This document shows positions 6,994 through 12,978 of a stretch of 12,978 nt of DNA, piece after piece (positions within the stretch are counted from its first letter, which is position 1; every line of letters starts with the position of its first letter). The position numbers and the translations under genes were made by a program. Under the pieces are notes generated by a model. The model was not told the DNA's origin, made no database searches, and saw nothing but the letters and a program-made list of their open reading frames with translations. The stretch is from Spirochaetaceae bacterium UBA6243 (GTDB lineage: Bacteria; Spirochaetota; Spirochaetia; Treponematales; Rectinemataceae), in assembly GCA_002441395.1 (NCBI GenBank), contig DJVZ01000034.1, positions 321 through 13,298 on the forward strand, in the 5' to 3' direction.

Positions 6994-8334
6994 CTACAGT
7001 CCGAAGCCCGCGATCCTGTCGCGGTAATAATAGAAACTGAGCTTGGGCCGCCGCTTCCGGTCGGAGGGGTCGACGCTCGCGAGCCCGAACTTCTTCGTGT
7101 AGCCGAAGGACCACTCGAAATTGTCCATGAGGCTCCATACAAAGTATCCTTTGAGCGGCACGCCGTGCGCGAGCGCCTCCCCGCAGGCCGCGATGTGGCC
7201 CCGCATGTATTCGATGCGGTCGTAGTCTCGGATTATCCCGTCCGGTCCCGGGATGTCGGGGAAAGCGGCCCCGTTTTCAGTCACAAACAGCGACCTGCAC
7301 GGCCATGTTGCGGCGATATATTCAAGAATGCGGCGCAAACCTTGCGGTTCGATTTCCCAGTCCATCCCGGTCCTCTTCTGATAGGTGGGCACAAACTCGA
7401 AACCATACGGGTTGTCGGCGCTCGGCGCCGCGGCGCGCACGGCCTCTTCGTTGTAGTAATTCACGCCGATAAAATCGAGCGGAGAAGCGATGATGTCCAT
7501 GTCGCCCGCCTCGATCGGCAGATCGTCCCCGAATCGCTCCACAAAGTCCGCCGGATAGCCCCGCCCGAACACCGGGTCGAGCCACAGGGAAGTGCGCTCG
7601 ACCGATGCCCGTTCCGAAGCGTCGACATCCTCGGGGCGCAGGGTCGCGGGTCTCGGCCTGTTCGGGTTTATGACGAGGCCGTACTCGCCCGCAAGACCGC
7701 TCTGCCGGTATGCGCGCACCGCAAGTCCATGTGCCAAAAGAAGATGGTGCACGGCACGGCTCGCCGCCTGCCGGTCCCGCAGACCCGGCGCATGTTCGCC
7801 CGTCAAATGTCCCAAAAATGCCGCGCACCATGGCTCGTTCATGCTCGTCCAGTGGCACACCCGGTCTCCGATATGCTCGTACATGATCGCGGCGTACTCC
7901 TCGAAGCGCATCGCCGTGTCGCGGACGCGCCATCCACCCTCCTCCTCAAGGGGCTGAGGCAGATCCCAGTGAAAAAGCTCGAGCCATGGTTCGATACCCG
8001 CACCGATAAGCGCATCGACCAGACGCGAATAGTAATCCAGACCCACCTGATTCGGCGCGCCCTTGCCCCTGGGCTGAATGCGTGGCCACGACACCGAAAA
8101 GCGATAGGCCCCCGCGTTCAGCTCCCTCAAGAGCGAAATATCGTCCTTCCATCTGTGATAGGAATCGCAGGCGATGTCTCCGGTGTGCCCTCCCGTCACC
8201 TTGCCCGGCGTATGCGCAAATGTATCCCATATCGAAGGACCCCGCCCATCTTCTTTCACTGCACCTTCGATCTGATAACTCGATGTCGAACAACCCCAGA
8301 TAAAATCGTCGGGGAAGTCATCCTGTCGCTTCAT
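6994..8334 (-). CDS. Cytoplasmic beta-glucosidase/beta-galactosidase, GH1 family (446 aa)
   Basis: GH1 retaining beta-glycosidases cleave terminal beta-linked glucose, galactose or related sugars. All hallmarks are present: N-terminal signature FIWGCSTSSYQIEGA (11-25), RFSVSWPRI (78-86), FHWDLPQPL (121-129) and TSMNEPW with acid/base Glu167. Also present are GVNYYN (290-295), VTENG with nucleophile Glu353, and SLMDNFEWSFGYTKKFG near the C-terminus. The FEW motif is that of enzymes for non-phosphorylated sugars; the Ser/Lys/Tyr phosphate-binding pattern of 6-phospho-beta-glucosidases is not evident. This suits its place after ABC, not PTS, transport genes. There is no signal peptide. Length is normal (440-480). 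The start has AAGGAG six bases upstream, overlapping the stop of the preceding permease gene, from which it is separated by 10 bases. Exact substrate preference (Glc, Gal, Fuc or Man) cannot be read from sequence. Confidence 0.95.
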   Translation of the reverse strand: MKRQDDFPDDFIWGCSTSSYQIEGAVKEDGRGPSIWDTFAHTPGKVTGGHTGDIACDSYHRWKDDISLLRELNAGAYRFSVSWPRIQPRGKGAPNQVGLDYYSRLVDALIGAGIEPWLELFHWDLPQPLEEEGGWRVRDTAMRFEEYAAIMYEHIGDRVCHWTSMNEPWCAAFLGHLTGEHAPGLRDRQAASRAVHHLLLAHGLAVRAYRQSGLAGEYGLVINPNRPRPATLRPEDVDASERASVERTSLWLDPVFGRGYPADFVERFGDDLPIEAGDMDIIASPLDFIGVNYYNEEAVRAAAPSADNPYGFEFVPTYQKRTGMDWEIEPQGLRRILEYIAATWPCRSLFVTENGAAFPDIPGPDGIIRDYDRIEYMRGHIAACGEALAHGVPLKGYFVWSLMDNFEWSFGYTKKFGLASVDPSDRKRRPKLSFYYYRDRIAGFGL

Positions 8335-8344
8335 GCCGTGCTCC

Positions 8345-9205
8345 TTATCCCTTCATCGCGCCCGCCGCCACGCCCTTCGTGATCTGCTTGCGGAAAATCA
8401 TGTAGAACACAAGCATGGGCACCATCCCGATGGTCAGCGCCGCGAACTGTTTGCCATAATCAGTGGAAAGCGAACCCGAAAACTTGTAGATGCCCAGCGG
8501 CAACGATTTAAGCTCGGTCTTGGACACAAGAATATTGATAAGCGCGAATTCGTTCCAGATGCTCGTAATGTTCAGCATCGCGAGCGTCGTGGCCACGGGC
8601 ACGCTCATCGGTATGATGATCTTGAGGAATATCTTGAAAAACCCCGCCCCGTCGATGCGCGCCGACTCTACCACCGCGCTGGGAATCGCCTTGATATACT
8701 CCGTAGAAAGATAAATGCCGATGGGCAGGCCCGCCCCTATGTAGACCAAGAGCACCGCAAGCCGCGTATTGTAGATGCCGAGCAGGTTCACTTCGAGGAA
8801 AAGCGGAATCATCAGCGTCTGCGTCGTGAGGAGAATGCCAATGACAAAACTGTTGTAGATCGGCTTCGTAGCCCTCGACTTCAGTTTGGCGAAGGCGAAG
8901 CCCGCCAGGAGCGAGAGGAAAATGATACCCGCCGTCGCGCCGAGCGTATAGATGATCGAGTTCGGAAACAGAAGGCTAAAATCGCCCATCTTCCATGCCT
9001 CGACATAATTCTGCAGCGTCGGCGCGTGCGGCAGCGCGAGCTGGCTCACCTGAAACTCCCTCGTCGTCTTGAACGAGTTCATGATGAGCCAGAAAATCGG
9101 GTACAGCGTCATGAACGCGAAGATGCCCATCACCATATAGACAGCCACCCGCCCTATGGCGGAGAGCGCTTTTTTCAATTTTGATTCACGAATCGCTTCG
9201 GACAT
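8345..9205 (-). CDS. CUT1 sugar ABC transporter permease, MalG-like (286 aa)
   Basis: Inner-membrane permease of a carbohydrate importer, pairing with the MalF-like permease encoded 3 bases upstream. About six membrane helices are visible (starting near residues 18, 84, 118, 148, 204 and 256). The cytoplasmic EAA loop that docks the ATPase is at about 169-199 (EYIKAIPSAVVESARIDGAG). The C-terminus KGVAAGAMKG is characteristic of the MalG group, and length is normal (270-300). An AAGGAGG box (9214-9220) lies eight bases before the ATG and within the last codons of the preceding gene, implying coupled translation. The sugar carried cannot be told from the permease alone; the downstream GH1 and GH20 genes suggest a beta-linked oligosaccharide. 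Confidence 0.95.
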   Translation of the reverse strand: MSEAIRESKLKKALSAIGRVAVYMVMGIFAFMTLYPIFWLIMNSFKTTREFQVSQLALPHAPTLQNYVEAWKMGDFSLLFPNSIIYTLGATAGIIFLSLLAGFAFAKLKSRATKPIYNSFVIGILLTTQTLMIPLFLEVNLLGIYNTRLAVLLVYIGAGLPIGIYLSTEYIKAIPSAVVESARIDGAGFFKIFLKIIIPMSVPVATTLAMLNITSIWNEFALINILVSKTELKSLPLGIYKFSGSLSTDYGKQFAALTIGMVPMLVFYMIFRKQITKGVAAGAMKG

Positions 9206-9208
9206 GCT

Positions 9209-10333
9209 TCAGTCCTCCTTCCCGCCGTAACGCTTCTCGACCGCCTTCGTCAGGGCGATCAAAACAAAGCTGATGATGACCATGATGAGCGAAATCGCGT
9301 TGGCGAGCGGGAAATTGGGTCTGCCCAAAAACGCATTGTTATACATATAAATGGAGAGAATTTCCGTGACCCGCGATGGTCCTCCTCCCGTCATCGCGAA
9401 GATGAGCGCAAAACTCGACAGCGAGCCGGAAATCGCGAGGATCGCCGAGTTGACGATTGTGCCCGACAGCGCCGGCAGTATGATGAAGCGCATGACCTGC
9501 CCTTCGTTCGCTCCGTCGATGCGCGCCGACTCGATGATCTGCGCATCGATCTTCTGCATGTTCGCCAGAAAAAGAATGAGGTACATGCCCGTGTACATCC
9601 ACAGGATGACAAAAAGCACAGGGACCATTGCGATATCCGGTTTTGTGAGAAATGCCGGGCTCCACTTCTGCACAAAGAGGTTCGAGAGCGCCGTGTAGAC
9701 TTCGCTCATGGGCTGGCCCTGATACGACGACAAGAGGTCTCTCAGTTCGGGCACGGGGTTCGAGAACATCGACTGGCCGGCAGGCCCGGCCAAATCCAGA
9801 ATCTTATGGATGACATCGTCCGAGAGCGAAAAGCCTCCCGCCGCGTTGAAAATGCCTTTGAGCTGAGCTTGAAAATCGCTAACGCGAAAGTAGTTTATAA
9901 TTTCTCCGATGGGACCATGCGGCGAAAAGATCGTCTGCCATAAGAGCCCTACGACAATCACCGAGATTATATTCGGCACATAGAGTACGCCTTGCCAGAA
10001 ATTCGGCGCCTTCACAATCTTGGCATAGATGAAGTACGCAAAGATAAATCCCAGCGGAAGCTGGCCGAAGACCGAGATCAGCACAATGTAGAGATTGTTC
10101 TTGAGCGCGTTCCAGAACCAGGGGTCGGTGAAGACGCGCGCATAGGCACCGAATCCTGCGAATCCCCACTTTTCACCGCCGAACATCTTGCCGCCAGAAT
10201 AATTCGATACCGAGAGCACGAAAGACAGAATGATCGGGAAAGCCATCACGAGGAGATAGAGCGCGAACGCAGGCGTCACCATTGCCCAATACGCCCGTTT
10301 TTCTTCAAGATGTGCCCGGTTTGTATATGCCAT
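9209..10333 (-). CDS. CUT1 sugar ABC transporter permease, MalF-like with enlarged loop (374 aa)
   Basis: The second permease of the importer. Membrane helices appear near 17-42, 80-104, 114-135, 236-258, 289-315 and 345-363. The EAA loop is at about 261-288 (KIDAQIIESARIDGAN). At 374 residues it is about 70-80 longer than most CUT1 MalF-like permeases (290-310). The extra sequence is at about 139-235, between the third and fourth visible helices, on the outer side of the membrane. It is hydrophilic and includes SLSDDVIHKILDLAGPAGQ. E. coli MalF also has a large insertion (P2 loop) in a comparable place, which contacts its binding protein. The start has GGAG five bases upstream. It follows the binding-protein gene after an 87-base gap holding a hairpin. 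Confidence 0.94.
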   Translation of the reverse strand: MAYTNRAHLEEKRAYWAMVTPAFALYLLVMAFPIILSFVLSVSNYSGGKMFGGEKWGFAGFGAYARVFTDPWFWNALKNNLYIVLISVFGQLPLGFIFAYFIYAKIVKAPNFWQGVLYVPNIISVIVVGLLWQTIFSPHGPIGEIINYFRVSDFQAQLKGIFNAAGGFSLSDDVIHKILDLAGPAGQSMFSNPVPELRDLLSSYQGQPMSEVYTALSNLFVQKWSPAFLTKPDIAMVPVLFVILWMYTGMYLILFLANMQKIDAQIIESARIDGANEGQVMRFIILPALSGTIVNSAILAISGSLSSFALIFAMTGGGPSRVTEILSIYMYNNAFLGRPNFPLANAISLIMVIISFVLIALTKAVEKRYGGKED

Positions 10334-10350
10334 ATCAGCTCCGCGTGAAA

Positions 10351-10406
10351 GGGATGTACAGAAGCCCCTTGGGTCGCTTCAGCGCCATGGACCTCTGTAC
10401 AATCCC
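10351..10406 (-). other. Intergenic hairpin between binding-protein and permease genes
   Basis: Positions 10351-10362 (GGGATGTACAGA) pair with 10394-10406 (TCTGTACAATCCC) with one bulged base, giving a 12 bp stem around a 31-base loop. The loop holds a small stem of its own (10375-10378 with 10381-10384). No T-run follows on either strand. In binding-protein-dependent importers such structures between the first and second transport genes often stabilise the upstream messenger or partly end transcription, so that binding protein exceeds permease. That role is inferred here. Confidence 0.55.
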
Positions 10407-10420
10407 TACTACATTTTCAA

Positions 10421-11725
10421 TTATTTCTGGGAAGATTTCCAGGTTTCGTACGCTTTCTGGATATCGGCCGCCACCTTTTCAGGTGTCGAGGTGCCGAGGC
10501 CGATCGCGATGAGCCCGTCATTCAGTACATTGTACACCGCAGGGTCGAACATGCCGTCAAAGACATAGCAGGTCTTGGGATTGTCGGCATAGAACACCGG
10601 CACCTTCGCGACGAGCGGTTCGACGTTCGCCTTGACGTTCTTGCGCGTCGGCACATATGCGCCGGTGCTGTAGCGGATCGCCTGCACTTCATCCGAGTAC
10701 AGATACTTGATGAGTCTGACCGCGGCTTTCTCCTTTGCGGAGCCTGCGGGGATGGATCCGGAAACGGCCCAGCCGGTTCCGGCGATCGCCGAAAGTACGC
10801 CGGGGTTCACTTCGCCGGCGATGGCCGGGAACGGAAGGAGCGCGAAATCAGTCTGTTGGGCGGCCGGCGGAATGAGCGCTTTGCCGGAAGCCTTGTCGGT
10901 GATGTAGGCCCCAGCTCTCCAGTCGCCGTCGATATAGATCGCTGCCTTTTCGGACACGAAGAGTCCGGGGGCCTCGCCGTAGCCGACCTGATTGTCCTCG
11001 CGGGCGATGATGCCATCTTTGTACAGGTTGTCGATCACTTTGAGGGAATCGATGAAGGGCTTGTCAGTAAATTTGGCCTTGCCCGCCAGGATCGCGTCGA
11101 CGAAGGAATCGCCTGCCATGCGCCCGAGCACCGTCGAGAAGAGGCAGGACTGCATCGGCCATCCGTCCTTATCCGGCAGCATGACGACATTGATGCCCTT
11201 GGCTTTGAGCTTCGGCACCATTTTCTTGAGGTCGTCGTAGGTCTTCGGCAGATCAAAGCCGTTGTCGGCGAGGAGTTTCTTGTTCACGTACATCACCGAG
11301 GTGTAGGTGAAGGACTGCGGGAGCATGGCCATGTATTTTCCGAGCTGGTTGTTCGGATTGGTCGCGGCGCCCGAGAAATCCTTCAGGAAGTCCGGGCCAA
11401 GCAGCTTCGAGAGGTCTTTTGCGAGCTTTTTCTCATGAATGACTGCGCTGCGGGCGGTCGGCCAGACATAGAACACGTCGGGCAAAGTCCCCGCTGCGGC
11501 GTATGCCTGTAGTTTCTGGTGATATGGTTCGTTGAAAAGAACCTCCATGTTGAGGGTGATATCGGAATTCTGCTGCTGGAATTTTTGCCAGATCGCGACA
11601 TCTTCCTGATATCCCGCCTGGTCAGCCTGCTGGTAGTTGAGCACATTCAGGGTGACCTTTTCCTGCGCCACGACACTGCCGAACGCAATGGCTAGCACCA
11701 GGACTACGAGAAATCCCTTTTTCAT
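10421..11725 (-). CDS. Periplasmic sugar-binding protein of CUT1 ABC importer, SBP family 1 (434 aa)
   Basis: This extracellular solute-binding protein captures the sugar and delivers it to the MalF/MalG-like permeases. Residues 1-21 form a clear signal peptide: MKKG, a hydrophobic core, then GSVVAQ with a likely signal peptidase I site near Ala20. There is no lipobox Cys, so the mature protein should be soluble in a periplasm, which points to a cell with an outer membrane. The mature part has features of the UgpB/MalE-like family: NYQQADQAGY, FNEPYHQKLQAYAAAGTLPDVFYVWP, a central IYIDGDWRAGAY, and a C-terminal region with VRLIKYLYSDEVQAIRYSTGAYVPTRK. Length is normal. The ATG at 11725 is chosen because AAGGAGG lies six bases before it and the signal peptide starts there. 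An in-frame ATG at 11779 would put 18 hydrophilic residues before the signal peptide. Confidence 0.95.
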   Translation of the reverse strand: MKKGFLVVLVLAIAFGSVVAQEKVTLNVLNYQQADQAGYQEDVAIWQKFQQQNSDITLNMEVLFNEPYHQKLQAYAAAGTLPDVFYVWPTARSAVIHEKKLAKDLSKLLGPDFLKDFSGAATNPNNQLGKYMAMLPQSFTYTSVMYVNKKLLADNGFDLPKTYDDLKKMVPKLKAKGINVVMLPDKDGWPMQSCLFSTVLGRMAGDSFVDAILAGKAKFTDKPFIDSLKVIDNLYKDGIIAREDNQVGYGEAPGLFVSEKAAIYIDGDWRAGAYITDKASGKALIPPAAQQTDFALLPFPAIAGEVNPGVLSAIAGTGWAVSGSIPAGSAKEKAAVRLIKYLYSDEVQAIRYSTGAYVPTRKNVKANVEPLVAKVPVFYADNPKTCYVFDGMFDPAVYNVLNDGLIAIGLGTSTPEKVAADIQKAYETWKSSQK

Positions 11726-11731
11726 GTAGAA

Positions 11732-11738
11732 CCTCCTT
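11732..11738 (-). promoter_or_regulatory. Strong ribosome binding site of the sugar-binding-protein gene
   Basis: AAGGAGG on the - strand, six bases before the ATG at 11725, is a near-perfect Shine-Dalgarno match and the best in this operon. It fixes the start at the signal peptide rather than at 11779 and fits high production of the binding protein. Confidence 0.9.
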
Positions 11739-11740
11739 GA

Positions 11741-11758
11741 AAGGGCAGCTCCGCCCTT
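11741..11758 (-). other. Small hairpin directly upstream of the binding-protein ribosome binding site
   Basis: AAGGGC (11741-11746) pairs with GCCCTT (11753-11758) around a 6-base loop. It sits two bases before the AAGGAGG box in the messenger. It may stabilise the 5' end or tune access to the ribosome binding site. No T-run follows, so it is not a terminator. Confidence 0.4.
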
Positions 11759-11777
11759 CTTCAAAAACTCTATGTGC

Positions 11778-11793
11778 AAGGCATTCCTGCCTT
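11778..11793. promoter_or_regulatory. Interrupted palindrome in the ROK-binding protein gap, candidate operator or hairpin
   Basis: AAGGCA-TTCC-TGCCTT is a perfect 6+6 inverted repeat with a 4-base centre, and a further AGGCAA lies beside it on the - strand (11795-11800). It is in the 78-base gap after the ROK regulator gene and before the binding-protein gene. It could be a regulator-binding site or an RNA hairpin. No convincing promoter pair was found in this gap on the - strand, so a processing or stability role is equally possible. Confidence 0.35.
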
Positions 11794-11803
11794 TTTGCCT
11801 TCT

Positions 11804-12955
11804 TTAAGAGACACGCCTGATCTTGTCTGAAGTGGTCCCCCCCGCAAGCCCCGGCATGTTCCGCTCCGCCATGAGGCGCTCAAAGACCATCCCCGCCGCG
11901 CCAAAAGCGACCGCCTTGTCACCCAGGCTTGAATATCGAATCTCAACATCCTTGGGCGAGGGGTACATCCAGTTCTCTTCCAGCCGGTGCCTCAGAATGG
12001 CCGGAAGATCGATATCGAGCCCTTCGATATCGCCGCCGATATACACATGCTGAAAATCCATCGTATTGATGAGCATGGCCATATTGCGCGCAAGTTCATC
12101 GACTGTTCTGCCCAGCAGTGTCTTGTCGCACCGCAGTTGCATGAGCTCGTCCCTGCTCAGCGAAAACTGTAATTCGCCCGGTCCCTCGCAGAATGCGCTT
12201 CTGAATTCACCCGTGTAGCCGTGGGCCCCCGTATGCACTCTTCCTCCGAGCACAATCCCGAAGCCCACGCCGATTCCTCCGTATTTCAGCAGAGAAGTCT
12301 CGTCCCTCCTGTACTCGACCAACGTAAAGAGGAAGTCTTTGAGCTCTTCATCTCTGTTGAACGCAAGCTCGCCCCAGGCGCAGCAATTCGCGTCATTCTC
12401 TATAAAGGAAGGAACCTGCAGCTTGCCCGTCATGGCCTTTGCAAAGTCCAGCGATTTGTCGATGCCCAGCGGCACTGAGTACTTGACGCGCCCTTTTTTG
12501 GAGTCAACGAGACCCGCAGTGCCGATGCCGACCCCCAACAGCAGCGAATCTCCACAAGATTGGTTCTGCATCTTATCGACGATTTCGGCGGCAGTTTCTG
12601 CGAAATTCTCGCGCGTGACATGGGTATCGCCGCGATCTGTCGCACGAATATTGCCCGCCAAGTCGACAACCACCGCTTCATAAAAGCCCAACTGAAGCTC
12701 GATTCCGATAAATCGCCCGTATTCCTTGTTGACCGCCAGATAAATCGGCCTTCGCCCGCCGCGCGATGATGCTTCGCCTTCTTCTTTTTCAATGATAAGA
12801 CCGTTGTCGATGAGATACGCCACTTGTTTTGTGACCGTTGACTTATCGAGTCCGAGAGTGTCGGCGAGATCGATGCGGCTTATGTTCGGATTGCGCCAGA
12901 TAGTGCGAAAAATGCGCGTCGCTGTGCGCGTCCACTGATCCCCACGCGGTGGCAT
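11804..12955 (-). CDS. ROK-family transcriptional regulator lacking the zinc motif (383 aa)
   Basis: First gene of the sugar operon and its likely controller. An N-terminal winged helix-turn-helix (about 13-60, core SRIDLADTLGLDKSTVTKQVAYLIDNGL) is followed by a ROK sugar-kinase-like domain (about 80-365). In that domain are GVGIGTAGLVD (141-151), ENDAN (186-190), GGIGVGFGIVLGG (226-238) and YIGGDI (305-310). Length is normal for NagC/XylR/Mlc-type regulators (370-410). The segment after GYTGE (246-250) reads FRSAFCEGPGELQF. Here most ROK proteins have the GH and CxCGxxGC zinc ligands, so the zinc site is absent, and kinase activity is unlikely. The sensed sugar is unknown but probably relates to the oligosaccharide handled by the operon. 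The start has AGGAG (12961-12965) five bases upstream. The promoter is outside the window. Confidence 0.92.
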   Translation of the reverse strand: MPPRGDQWTRTATRIFRTIWRNPNISRIDLADTLGLDKSTVTKQVAYLIDNGLIIEKEEGEASSRGGRRPIYLAVNKEYGRFIGIELQLGFYEAVVVDLAGNIRATDRGDTHVTRENFAETAAEIVDKMQNQSCGDSLLLGVGIGTAGLVDSKKGRVKYSVPLGIDKSLDFAKAMTGKLQVPSFIENDANCCAWGELAFNRDEELKDFLFTLVEYRRDETSLLKYGGIGVGFGIVLGGRVHTGAHGYTGEFRSAFCEGPGELQFSLSRDELMQLRCDKTLLGRTVDELARNMAMLINTMDFQHVYIGGDIEGLDIDLPAILRHRLEENWMYPSPKDVEIRYSSLGDKAVAFGAAGMVFERLMAERNMPGLAGGTTSDKIRRVS

Positions 12956-12978
12956 CGCAACTCCTGTCTTTGCTGATT

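Noticed and set aside
6986..7138. A 51-residue N-terminal extension of the GH20 enzyme from ATG 7138.
   Set aside because: It overlaps the end of the GH1 gene entirely and is Arg/Gln-rich, unlike the family. ATG 6985 lies just after the GH1 stop.
6886..8382. A 498-codon open frame on the + strand opposite the GH1 gene and the GH1/GH20 junction.
   Set aside because: It lies antisense to GH1, whose catalytic motifs are intact, and the translation is Arg/Pro/His-rich with no recognisable domain. Long antisense frames are expected opposite GC-biased coding sequence.
8333..9184. A 283-codon + strand frame opposite the MalG-like permease.
   Set aside because: It is antisense to a clear permease, and the Arg/Glu/His-rich translation has no family character.
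11726..11779. An 18-residue extension of the sugar-binding protein from ATG 11779.
   Set aside because: It would place charged residues before the signal peptide and ignores the AAGGAGG box six bases before ATG 11725.
1..12978. Possible mobile element, defence system, CRISPR array or RNA gene.
   Set aside because: No transposase, integrase, nuclease, regularly spaced repeats, target-site duplications or tRNA-like cloverleaf were seen. All genes belong to ordinary chaperone, efflux and sugar-use families.

Overview
The window looks like an ordinary bacterial chromosome with moderately high GC and dense, co-directional genes. It holds the 3' end of groEL and two transport-centred operons. The lineage is uncertain. 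The style of the sugar-binding protein (a non-lipoprotein signal peptide ending ..VVAQ, followed by the NEPYHQK and TLPDVFYVWP motifs) and the ROK regulator that lacks the zinc motif remind me of Spirochaetota, but this is recollection of family style and was not tested. No rRNA, tRNA, CRISPR, insertion sequence or phage gene was seen.

Layout. Positions 1-453 (+) are the C-terminal 150 codons of the chaperonin GroEL, cut by the window edge. Positions 454-602 hold a GC-rich hairpin and then a strong, symmetric A/T-flanked hairpin. The second one can terminate groEL on the + strand and the converging ABC operon on the - strand. Positions 5342-603 (-) form a compact operon: promoter, MarR-family repressor, and the two subunits of a heterodimeric ABC exporter. 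One subunit (755 aa) carries the degenerate catalytic residues (Asp for the Walker B Glu, Gln for the H-loop His) and a large extracytoplasmic insertion. The other (637 aa) carries the intact ones. The two subunit genes overlap by 4 bp. The layout suggests a MarR-controlled multidrug or toxic-compound efflux pump.

Positions 12978-5420 (-) form a carbohydrate import and breakdown operon: ROK-family regulator, periplasmic sugar-binding protein, two CUT1 permeases (MalF-like and MalG-like), a cytoplasmic GH1 beta-glycosidase and a cytoplasmic GH20 beta-N-acetylhexosaminidase. The likely logic is that an oligosaccharide is captured outside, imported intact, and trimmed inside by two exo-acting beta-glycosidases. 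The regulator senses a product or the intact sugar. No ATPase for the importer is encoded here, so a shared MsmK/UgpC-type ATPase elsewhere is inferred. Hairpins flank the binding-protein gene, as is common where that protein must be made in excess of its permeases.

Nothing here is clearly a previously undescribed system. The points most worth a second look are the extracellular insertion in the exporter subunit, the combined GH1+GH20 specificity of the sugar operon, the zinc-motif-less ROK regulator, and the enlarged loop in the MalF-like permease.
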